Shown here: in pieces, positions 35,990-44,025 of the stretch
Layout of the letters: every line of letters starts with the position of its first letter
Numbering within the stretch: position 1 is the stretch's first letter
Origin: Pseudomonadota bacterium
GTDB lineage: Bacteria; Pseudomonadota; Gammaproteobacteria; Burkholderiales; Ferrovaceae
Reading direction: 5' to 3'
Length of the DNA stretch: 64,000 nucleotides
Assembly (NCBI GenBank): GCA_021798835.1
Contig: JAJZBQ010000009.1
Coordinates: forward strand, 1 to 64,000
Made by a program: the position numbers and the translations under genes
Notes under the pieces: generated by a model
What the model was told of the DNA's origin: nothing
Database searches by the model: none
The model's input: the letters and a program-made list of their open reading frames with translations, nothing else

Positions 35990-36012
35990 TGTACCAACAA
36001 ATGTACCAACAA
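35990..36012 (+). repeat. Two integrase arm-site-like repeats at the element's left end
   Basis: TGTACCAACAA occurs at 35990-36000 and again at 36002-36012. The same word occurs twice upstream of the integrase (49693-49703 inverted, 49733-49742 direct). The rest of the 35581-36036 gap holds no gene that I can see. Confidence 0.65.
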
Positions 36013-36036
36013 CGCAAATCACCTGCCCCATCATTT

Positions 36037-39000
36037 TTACCCACCAGGCCAGTTGCGCAACTGATTTAACCTAGTAAATCTTGGGTCATCCTTCAACGTC
36101 GGGTCACTACCCACAATACTGTCCAGACACTGGCATAATTTTTCGACTGATATCATCCACTGCGGGTTGTCGATTACCTTGTCTAGCAAGCGCAATGCGT
36201 CAGTGGGGAATCGACTGCATAATTGACTTTCGCTCAATGCCGACACAACAATCGACAGTTCATTGAGCGGTTGCAACCAATGTTCCACTTCATTTAACGC
36301 AGCAGGGAACTCGGCTCCTGCAGAAATACTCAGCAAGGCCATGAATTCTGAAATTTTCGGCGTAATCAAATCGCGAGACTTGGGCCAAATATGTTCCCAG
36401 AACAGCAAAACACGATTACTCCAATACTGTTCGCGCTGATCACCCGCACCCCTAAGGGCCTGCAGCAACGCTTGAGCGCACGCTTCAAGACCACTTGCAG
36501 GCAAAAATCGAATTGCAGTCCTGAAATCAACTACGAAATAGCCCTCGATTCTTTCCAGTGCGACATACGTCAAAACAGCTGCAAATTGCTGCCCATATTC
36601 GCCCAGATCAGCATAATGTTCGGCACAATCAAGAAACTGCCTTTTGATTGCAACCAGCAAAGGTTGATGCACGCGAGGTGCCCAGAGAAAGCCTTGCCAC
36701 ATGGCCTGGGCATCGGTTGGACTGCTCCAGCTGAACCACGGCAGTAGACATTGCTCTGTCCACGCCCGGTCTGCACGGAAAAGTGCTATCACTTGCGATG
36801 CCAACACTACGCGGCCATGTCGAAACCGCCCAGCCTGTTGCCTACAAATATCTGTCAACAGTGGCTGGATATCCGCTGGCAAACCATCGCCGTCATTGGG
36901 TTTGCGTTTGAACCAGACATTGAGCAGTGCCTGCGTCACATGCCCGACAGGGTGATTCAGCGCTGCAGCCGTTATATCAATCGTTTCTACACCATTCCGT
37001 ACGGTGCGCGAGCCTGAATCTGCATCAAGATCCAACGCAAGTACACGATGGCACCATTCCAGCAGAACATTCTCTTGTTGATCAATCGTCTTCGAAACCG
37101 ATTCAATCCACCATGACAGACTGTAAGCAATTTTCTGAAGATTGGCATCAGGTATGGTTTGCAACAAAGATGGAATGTAGCGCCATGAACGCGGCAGCAA
37201 ACGACCCTGGCTCCAAACATAAAAAGCCTGATTCCATCGATCGACTGGCCAAACGCCTTCTTGCGCCAGGTCATATAGCGCGTACAGACTGTTCAAAAGA
37301 TGCTTGCGACACACCTGATCCCATGTGTCTTCATAAAGCGGTACCCATTGCGTGGGTGATTTTTTCAGCCACGGCACAAGCTCACGACATTTGCGAGGGG
37401 CAACATCCACAACGCGACGAGACTCAAACTCTGGATCACCAGAGGCACTCATCCAGCGTGAAAATTCTTCGCGCTCAATTCCATTTTCTGTCAGTTTCCA
37501 TTGCGGATGCGTATTGTGCAATTCTGCCAAACGTTTCGCTGCAGGTGTCCCCAGCATCAGACCTGACGAATCAAGTTTTGCAAGTCGCAACCAGATTGCC
37601 TGCGACACGTCTTCTGCCCACCATTCCGGCTCAGGCTGCCCATTCAACATGGATAGTGGTCGACCTGCCAAAACAGCGACCGCCAAACGTTCTTGATCTG
37701 CTTGGGACAACTGTTGGCCCTGCAGTACCAGCAATCTGCACACTTCACGGTTTGTTTCTACGGACCACAGCCACCATGCATCTTCAACCAGCAACCAGTC
37801 CACCCACTGCTCAGGCGCAATGCAACCGGGCTGACTGGCTGCGAAGAGTGCCATTCGTTTGAAGGTGGGGTATGGTAATGCAAACCAGTCTTGCGCAATT
37901 CGCGTTGCACGCGCAGCGTCAACGGCAAATAATACCAGCCATGCATCCCGTAACAATTCAATCAATGCCACCCATTCACGATAGCCTCGGTTTTGGTAGT
38001 GGGGGGTAATAGATGGCAAATCCCAGAATGAACGATCGCTTTTATCATCCGCATCACCCAGATCACGTTGCAAATCCAGCGCATCACGCAACAAATGCTG
38101 AAAATCTTCGAGTAATAGTGGCAAAGCAGATTGCCAGCGTTCATTCTCACGCAGCTCTCGCATGATCGAATACAGGTCTCTGGCGGCCAGCACCAGATCC
38201 CATCTCACCAGTTGGTTTAACGCCGTTGGTTCATTCGTTATCCCGTTGTCGAAGTTCCCACGATAAGGCTGACGCAACACGATTCGAGGCGCCAATAACT
38301 CACGCAATTCGAACCGTAGCGATGCGGTCATTTCCTCCCGCTCGAAACGTAGTTTCCAGCGATACAATTCAGTGGAGCGATTAGCCCCTTTCGCTCGCCC
38401 GCCAAGCAGCAAATCCCACAACATGCGCATTAATCGACCAGGTATGGCCTTGGGTGATTGTGCGCGGATGTCATCCAATTCAACCGTTTTGCCATCACGT
38501 TCAAGATTGGCAAATCGATTCAACTCTTGTTCAATCATTATTTGCCAGTTTACGTGCAGTTTCCCGCCACGCTCGGCAATCCATAGAATCAGACGCGGAT
38601 CGCCCAAATACCGATTGAGCCAGCGCGCCAATTGAATCATCACTGCATCCCAGCCGCTTTCCGTACCGCCAACAGACACCAATGCCATGCGGGGTACTTT
38701 GTCATAAGGCGCAGGTCGATGGATCAGACTGAATTTGAGATCACCGTCAACTTTGTCATGAGGTGGCACCCCAAATTGGGACAAATGGCTATGCCTGAAT
38801 CGTGCGTCTGAAAACACCTCGAACAACCATTCCAGCGGTGGTGCGGGATTGAACTCGGCAAAATGTTTTGCTGGCAAACCAGACCTGTCTGACAACGCCC
38901 ACAGCATACGGCCAACAAAATCATCTTGTTGGGTAGATGCCGATGGTTGCGTCAAGGCATGTTGGGCAATAATACTTTCTTTGCCTGAAATTCCATCGCG

Positions 39001-39882
39001 GTAAATATTTGCCCAAACCTGTAAGGTCTGGTGCAAAACCGAATGATCATGACTGCCAATAGGTACGTTATAAAGTATGGGGATAACACCCTTGGCCTCC
39101 CATTCGATTATTTTCCGACTCGCCAACCCTACTTCACAAGCACCCAACGCCCAAGCCAGTGGCGTAATTTCGCCCAGCATCCGGTCGGCAGCCAACGCAT
39201 CCATCATGTAGCGCAATACCGGGTCGTTGATGCTGTAACCTACGAAGCAAACTATATAGTTGCGAAACAACTCGCTTATGAAACGGGCAGCCCAACGTTC
39301 GGTCAAGTATGCAAGTCCAAAATCACCGCTGGTGACAACCAACCGATTCAGAGCTGTATCGTCCATCTTTTCAGGCAGCAGGCCGTGCAAGTAGACTAAC
39401 CCGTCCCAGCGGCTGTTTTTCGGAATTGGCAACATAGGGGCTGTGTAGGTCTGAAACGTTTGATTTGTACGTTTAGCTGCCACATGAAAAACGCGATCAA
39501 AATTGGTAGTGACCAACCGCAACGTCCCCTCGCGGCTGCGCGCCAAACGCAACAACGCCGCCTGTGTATCAGTGGCCCCATTGCGGCGAAGTTTTGGCTT
39601 TAGCGCTTGTGCCAGTTTGCTGCGGACGGCCAAACGCTGCCCCGGAATGCGTCGTTCAAGCAGATCAAGTGTAGCATCGAACTGGTCGCGACCAAAAGCC
39701 TCGCGCTCGATGTTTGAAAACGTTGTACCGTTCAGATCGTAGATTTTCTCCACCAACCCCTTAAAGTCCGGTAACCCTGCAGGATAGGAAATGCCTGCTC
39801 CGCAAAAGAACACCACACGACCTTCTTCATGTGCCTGCAACAGCGCTTCGGGTATATCCGGTCCGTTTGGTACAAATTGCAT
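36037..39882 (-). CDS. Large SIR2-domain protein (DUF4020/DSR-like), last gene of the restriction operon
   Basis: A 1281-residue protein with an N-terminal SIR2-like domain (about 15-290): GAGIS at residues 28-32 in VVFFCGAGISYPAGLPDF, LVTTNFDRVF with the catalytic Asn near 127, VYLHGL with His near 166, and CFVGYSINDPVLRYMMDAL. The remaining ~1000 residues are helical, Trp-rich and without a motif I know; size and layout resemble DUF4020 proteins and the DSR-type defence sirtuins, which deplete NAD+ on phage infection. Its ATG overlaps the hsdS stop (TAATG), so translation is coupled to the restriction genes. An anti-phage effector role is inferred from family and context. No truncation seen. 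Confidence 0.82.
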   Translation of the reverse strand: MQFVPNGPDIPEALLQAHEEGRVVFFCGAGISYPAGLPDFKGLVEKIYDLNGTTFSNIEREAFGRDQFDATLDLLERRIPGQRLAVRSKLAQALKPKLRRNGATDTQAALLRLARSREGTLRLVTTNFDRVFHVAAKRTNQTFQTYTAPMLPIPKNSRWDGLVYLHGLLPEKMDDTALNRLVVTSGDFGLAYLTERWAARFISELFRNYIVCFVGYSINDPVLRYMMDALAADRMLGEITPLAWALGACEVGLASRKIIEWEAKGVIPILYNVPIGSHDHSVLHQTLQVWANIYRDGISGKESIIAQHALTQPSASTQQDDFVGRMLWALSDRSGLPAKHFAEFNPAPPLEWLFEVFSDARFRHSHLSQFGVPPHDKVDGDLKFSLIHRPAPYDKVPRMALVSVGGTESGWDAVMIQLARWLNRYLGDPRLILWIAERGGKLHVNWQIMIEQELNRFANLERDGKTVELDDIRAQSPKAIPGRLMRMLWDLLLGGRAKGANRSTELYRWKLRFEREEMTASLRFELRELLAPRIVLRQPYRGNFDNGITNEPTALNQLVRWDLVLAARDLYSIMRELRENERWQSALPLLLEDFQHLLRDALDLQRDLGDADDKSDRSFWDLPSITPHYQNRGYREWVALIELLRDAWLVLFAVDAARATRIAQDWFALPYPTFKRMALFAASQPGCIAPEQWVDWLLVEDAWWLWSVETNREVCRLLVLQGQQLSQADQERLAVAVLAGRPLSMLNGQPEPEWWAEDVSQAIWLRLAKLDSSGLMLGTPAAKRLAELHNTHPQWKLTENGIEREEFSRWMSASGDPEFESRRVVDVAPRKCRELVPWLKKSPTQWVPLYEDTWDQVCRKHLLNSLYALYDLAQEGVWPVDRWNQAFYVWSQGRLLPRSWRYIPSLLQTIPDANLQKIAYSLSWWIESVSKTIDQQENVLLEWCHRVLALDLDADSGSRTVRNGVETIDITAAALNHPVGHVTQALLNVWFKRKPNDGDGLPADIQPLLTDICRQQAGRFRHGRVVLASQVIALFRADRAWTEQCLLPWFSWSSPTDAQAMWQGFLWAPRVHQPLLVAIKRQFLDCAEHYADLGEYGQQFAAVLTYVALERIEGYFVVDFRTAIRFLPASGLEACAQALLQALRGAGDQREQYWSNRVLLFWEHIWPKSRDLITPKISEFMALLSISAGAEFPAALNEVEHWLQPLNELSIVVSALSESQLCSRFPTDALRLLDKVIDNPQWMISVEKLCQCLDSIVGSDPTLKDDPRFTRLNQLRNWPGG

Positions 39883-41036
39883 TACACTCTCTCCGCAAAT
39901 ATTCGCTCCAGCGCCGCAGGTAATAATGCGGCATTGGCTATTCGGATTGAGGCATGTCGAGCTTTCAGTGCGGCAATTTCAGCCTGCAAACAATCAAAGG
40001 ATTGCTGAATTCCCAACGGAGGAACAGGCACTTCGATAGCCATCAATTTTTCCAACCCCAAGGTTCGGTTACGCCCGGCACCGCCTGGCGATGCTTCTCC
40101 GATTTTGAGCAATCCTTCATCGGTCAAAAAATAATATCGCAGAAATTCAGCCGTCGTAATTGCCGGATTGGCTAGGCAAGTAATAAAGCGATGCGAACCA
40201 AAACGTCCTGTATCTTCAGCTTGGGCAATAGCTATTGCACCTTCCCACGCAAAGACATTGGAAAACAACAAATCACCCGACTCAATGCGATATAACCGTT
40301 TGGTACCGACATCGCCACCAGATAAAGAAGGTTTGTGGAAAGCACCCTTTCCAAATGAGCGAATACCCAGTTCCGGATAGTTGCTATTGATGTCGATAAT
40401 TTGTTCGCGGCGTACCAACGGTGCCAATTTGCTCATCGGCATTAGCGGCGCATCAGCAATGGCATCGCGAAACCGCAGAGCCAGCAAATGCTCTGCTTCA
40501 CGTTCGACAGCATCCAGATGCGCTTCGACCTGCCGGGTTTTCTCGACCAGTGCATCCAGTTGGGCAACGATGGCTCGTTGTTCGGACAACTGCGGAAGCG
40601 GGATTTCCAAATCAAAGAAAAACTGCTCTTTAAATCTGTTGCGTGTTGTCGGTGTACTGCCAGTACACTTCTCTTCGATTTTTTGCCAAACGGCAGGTAG
40701 CTGAAACCATCGAGCAAGATAACCAGTATCGAGACGAGTGGCATCTACTCTGAAAATAGGGAACTCGTTTGAGACAAAACCACCATCCAGATCATCATTA
40801 ATTACACCAAGTGCACCCCGCCAAGCAAACAAGCGGCTATAGATAAAATCACCAGTTTGTACCTGATTCAATCGTCCAGCTGCAGTTTCCGTTCCAGTAA
40901 CCATTTCCCGAAAAAATGGACCTTTCCCTTCCAAACGCACCCCGAGCAAACGATAACTTCCTTCCGGATCAACTCGCACTGTTCGATCAATTTGTTCAAG
41001 CAACTCGCCAAGTTTGATCTTTGGCCACTTTTTCAT
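39882..41036 (-). CDS. hsdS: HsdS, type I restriction-modification specificity subunit
   Basis: A 384-residue protein with two target-recognition domains. TRD1 covers roughly residues 5-140 (KWPKIKLGELLEQ, TGDFIYSRLFAWRGALG), a conserved helix follows (LPQLSEQRAIVAQLDALVEKTRQVEAHLD), TRD2 is about 200-330 (RIESGDLLFSNVFAWEGAIAIA) and a second helix ends it (VPPLGIQQSFDCLQAEIAALKARH). It sets the DNA target of HsdM and HsdR. The ATG at 41036 overlaps the DUF1016 stop (ATGA); a longer frame upstream would run into that gene. Its own stop overlaps the SIR2 start. Target unknown. Confidence 0.93.
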   Translation of the reverse strand: MKKWPKIKLGELLEQIDRTVRVDPEGSYRLLGVRLEGKGPFFREMVTGTETAAGRLNQVQTGDFIYSRLFAWRGALGVINDDLDGGFVSNEFPIFRVDATRLDTGYLARWFQLPAVWQKIEEKCTGSTPTTRNRFKEQFFFDLEIPLPQLSEQRAIVAQLDALVEKTRQVEAHLDAVEREAEHLLALRFRDAIADAPLMPMSKLAPLVRREQIIDINSNYPELGIRSFGKGAFHKPSLSGGDVGTKRLYRIESGDLLFSNVFAWEGAIAIAQAEDTGRFGSHRFITCLANPAITTAEFLRYYFLTDEGLLKIGEASPGGAGRNRTLGLEKLMAIEVPVPPLGIQQSFDCLQAEIAALKARHASIRIANAALLPAALERIFAERV

Positions 41037-42187
41037 ACGCCACCATCCCCGTCGCCACCGCGCGCAATCCACCCTGCTTCCAATTCGCGCCGCGTTTTTT
41101 CCAGCTCTGTTTGCAACAACGCCACATCCGGCAGCACAGTTTTATATTCGGCGGCCATGATGTTGGGCAAACCATCCAGCGCGTAACGGGCCAGCGCAGA
41201 TTTGGCTCGGGCGCACAAAATCAAACCCACTGGTGGGTTTTCGTCCGGCAGTGTCCAGTGCTCGCGGGCATAGTTGCAATACATGTGCATCTGGCCCACG
41301 TCGGCATGAGTGAGTTCATTGAGTTTCAGGTCGATGATGACCAGGCAACGCAGGCGGCGATGAAAGAACAGCAAATCTACGCGAAACCAGCGTTCGTCGA
41401 TCCGCAGACCACGCTGGCGACCCACAAAGGTGAAGTCGTTGCCTAATTCCAGCAGAAAATCTTCCAGACGGTGGATCAGCGCATCTTCCAGTTCAGACTC
41501 GGAGTATTCGTTCTTGAGGTTCAGAAACTCCAATACGTAAGGGTCTTTGATGGCTTCGTCAGTGGTAACGATGTCGCCGGGTTGAGGCTGGCTGCCTTTT
41601 TCCAGCATGCCGCGTTTGTTTTTGGATAGCAGGGCGCGGGTGTAGAACTGGGTGCTGATCTGGCGGTTGAGCTGGCGCACGCTCCAGCCGCCGCGCAGAG
41701 CTTCGGCTTCGTAGAACTCCCGTTCTTCGCCAGATTTGGTGCCACGCACCAGGCGCACATAGTGAGACCAGGACAACGGCATGGCCTGCGCTAGCTGTTC
41801 CAGAGTGATATTCCGAGACGGTGTCTCGGATTGAGCTGGGGCTTGGGGGTTATTCCTGGACAGTGTCTCGGAAATTCTCTGGGGCGGATACGCCAGATAA
41901 AACAGGCGCATCTGTTCCAGATTATCCACGCTGAAACCACGGCCAAAGCGCTGACCGAGATCCTTGGCCAGGCGCTGCAGCAGCTGTTGCCCGCGCGCCG
42001 CGCGCTCCTGCCCACCCTGTTCAAACTCGACAATGCGGCGACCAATTTCCCAGTAGCTAGCGGTCATCAGGGCATTGATGCTACGCGCGGCAGCACGGCG
42101 ACCGGTTTCCAGCAGTGCCACAATCTCAGCGTGAATGGCGGTGTAGTCCGTCTGATCCGCAAAAACTGGCACAACAGGGTCGGTCAT
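41033..42187 (-). CDS. DUF1016 (YhcG-like) PD-(D/E)XK nuclease
   Basis: A 384-residue protein of the YhcG/DUF1016 family. The N-terminal half (about 15-180) has the family signature ASYWEIGRRIVEFEQGGQ-RA-RG, LGQRFGRGFSVDNLEQMR, LSWSHYVRL and REFYEAEALRGGWSVRQLNRQI; the C-terminal half has the nuclease core with FRVDLLFFHRRL (Asp) and LVIIDLKLNEL (Asp-x-Lys). It sits between hsdM and hsdS, joined to both by ATGA overlaps. DUF1016 proteins occur often inside type I restriction loci; whether this one cuts DNA in defence or does something else is not known. Confidence 0.9.
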   Translation of the reverse strand: MTDPVVPVFADQTDYTAIHAEIVALLETGRRAAARSINALMTASYWEIGRRIVEFEQGGQERAARGQQLLQRLAKDLGQRFGRGFSVDNLEQMRLFYLAYPPQRISETLSRNNPQAPAQSETPSRNITLEQLAQAMPLSWSHYVRLVRGTKSGEEREFYEAEALRGGWSVRQLNRQISTQFYTRALLSKNKRGMLEKGSQPQPGDIVTTDEAIKDPYVLEFLNLKNEYSESELEDALIHRLEDFLLELGNDFTFVGRQRGLRIDERWFRVDLLFFHRRLRCLVIIDLKLNELTHADVGQMHMYCNYAREHWTLPDENPPVGLILCARAKSALARYALDGLPNIMAAEYKTVLPDVALLQTELEKTRRELEAGWIARGGDGDGGV

Positions 42188-44010
42188 GCCTGTACCTCAT
42201 TGACCAGCATTTCGATTTCACCCAGCAAGCGCATGATCTCGGCCTCGTGGCTGCGCATGGAGGCAATCAGGTCCTTCGGGTCGGCATGTACCAACCCGCT
42301 TTTGGCATTGGGGTTTTTCAGATCCAGATTGTAAATGGGCCAGTAAATGGCATCACCCTCAGCCTGCGCCAACCTGGCAGTCTGTTCCTGCGCCGTTTGA
42401 TCGGCTTTCAGGGTACGCAGTTGTTCTTGCAAAGCGAATTTTTGCCCATTGGCTGCGGCTTGTATGGCCTGTTCCAGTTCGCGGATGGCCTTCCCCTGCA
42501 CCATGGCGGCATTACGCGCGTTTTCGGCCTTGTTCCAATGCTGGGTGGCTGCATCAACCGCTGTTGTGCGCCTGGCTGCAAAATCCACTTTCCATGCCTG
42601 CGGATTTTCTTCACGGTTGTGCCACCAGTTAAGAACCGGTGTAAATTCCTCGAATTGCATGGGCGCGGTCTTGCTGTATTTCTTGCGACCTTCCGGAAGC
42701 GGCAGTTCGTAGTACCAAATGGTATCTGTAGGCCCGCCACGCTCGAAAAACAGCAAGTTGGCCGGAATATCGGTATACGGTGCAAACACGCCTTGCGGCA
42801 GGCGCACGATGGTGTGCAGATTGAATTCCTTGAGAAGTTCTTCCTTGATCACAGCGCAAACGCCATCACCAAACAGGGTGCCATTCGGTACAACCACGGC
42901 GGCTCGACCACCCTTGCCAGCTGGCTTGCCACCGGGAACCAGTGCCCCCGCCACGCGCAGTTTGCGCATGATGTACTGTAGAAACAGCAGCGCGGTTTCT
43001 GCAGTCTGCATGTTGGGCGGGAAATTGCTCTTGATGCCCACTTCTTCCTCGCCACCAAATGGCGGGTTGGTGAGAATGACATCCACACGCTCGCTGTGGC
43101 CGATTTCGTTGATTCGCCGATCCAGTGTATTGCCGTAAGCAATTTGTGGGGCCTCCAGTCCATGCAGCAACAGATTCATCTGCACCAGCATGTAGGGCAA
43201 CGGCTTGGCTTCCTGACCGTACAGCGTATCCCGTTGCAAGATACGGCGCTGATCCGGCGTACTCACCTGCGGAGCAATATGATCGTAGGATTCAACCAGA
43301 AATCCCCCAGTACCGCAGGCCGGGTCGAGCACAGTTTCACCCAGATGCGGATCAGTAACCTGCACCATGAAACGCACGACCGGGCGGGGCGTATAAAACT
43401 CCCCCGCATCTCCGGCAGCATCACGCATTTCGCGCAACATCGATTCGTACAAGTGCGACAGGGTATGGATTTCTTCACTGGCCGAAAAGTGGATCCCATT
43501 GATCTTGTTGATGATGTCGCGCAATAAATAGCCGCTCACCATGCGGTTTTGCGCGCCTTTGAACACGTTGGCAATCACTTCACGCTGGCTGCCCTTTTCA
43601 CCTTCACCAGCTAGGCTGCGCAGGTAAGCAAACAAGCCATGGCCGCTACTGCCATCAGCGCGCACGCAGGTTTCCTGGCCGATAAAAACCAACAATTCAT
43701 CGCCAGTGATACCGTCTTCACGGGATGCCCAGTCACGCCAACGGTATGGCGGCTCGATAATGGGTTGATACCGCTTGCCATCGAGTTCGGCTTCTTCCTC
43801 ATGCACAATTTCAAGATCATCGAGAAATTTGAGGAACATTACCCAAGTGAGCAACGGCAGGCGATCCACATCCCCATTGAGTCCTTTGTCCTTGCGCAGG
43901 ATCTTGCGGGCGGTGCCAATCAACGCTGACAGGTTTTCCCGGGTGGTGAGCGGCGTTCTGGTTTTGCGTGGGGCACGTGTCTTTTTTTCATCCATATTGG
44001 TCAGAATCAT
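42184..44010 (-). CDS. hsdM: HsdM, type I N6-adenine DNA methyltransferase
   Basis: A 608-residue protein. The N-terminal helical HsdM_N domain is at about 25-170 (LTTRENLSALIGTARKILRK, LTWVMFLKFLDDLE). The methyltransferase core has motif I in VLDPACGTGGFLVES and catalytic motif IV NPPFGG (N6-adenine type), with EFYTPRPVVRFMVQ before. The C-terminal part (about 500-608) is a coiled helix region rich in Gln and Ala. It starts 15 bases after hsdR and its stop overlaps the DUF1016 start. Full length; expected to work with HsdS. Confidence 0.94.
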   Translation of the reverse strand: MILTNMDEKKTRAPRKTRTPLTTRENLSALIGTARKILRKDKGLNGDVDRLPLLTWVMFLKFLDDLEIVHEEEAELDGKRYQPIIEPPYRWRDWASREDGITGDELLVFIGQETCVRADGSSGHGLFAYLRSLAGEGEKGSQREVIANVFKGAQNRMVSGYLLRDIINKINGIHFSASEEIHTLSHLYESMLREMRDAAGDAGEFYTPRPVVRFMVQVTDPHLGETVLDPACGTGGFLVESYDHIAPQVSTPDQRRILQRDTLYGQEAKPLPYMLVQMNLLLHGLEAPQIAYGNTLDRRINEIGHSERVDVILTNPPFGGEEEVGIKSNFPPNMQTAETALLFLQYIMRKLRVAGALVPGGKPAGKGGRAAVVVPNGTLFGDGVCAVIKEELLKEFNLHTIVRLPQGVFAPYTDIPANLLFFERGGPTDTIWYYELPLPEGRKKYSKTAPMQFEEFTPVLNWWHNREENPQAWKVDFAARRTTAVDAATQHWNKAENARNAAMVQGKAIRELEQAIQAAANGQKFALQEQLRTLKADQTAQEQTARLAQAEGDAIYWPIYNLDLKNPNAKSGLVHADPKDLIASMRSHEAEIMRLLGEIEMLVNEVQA

Positions 44011-44025
44011 GCAGCAAGATTTCCA

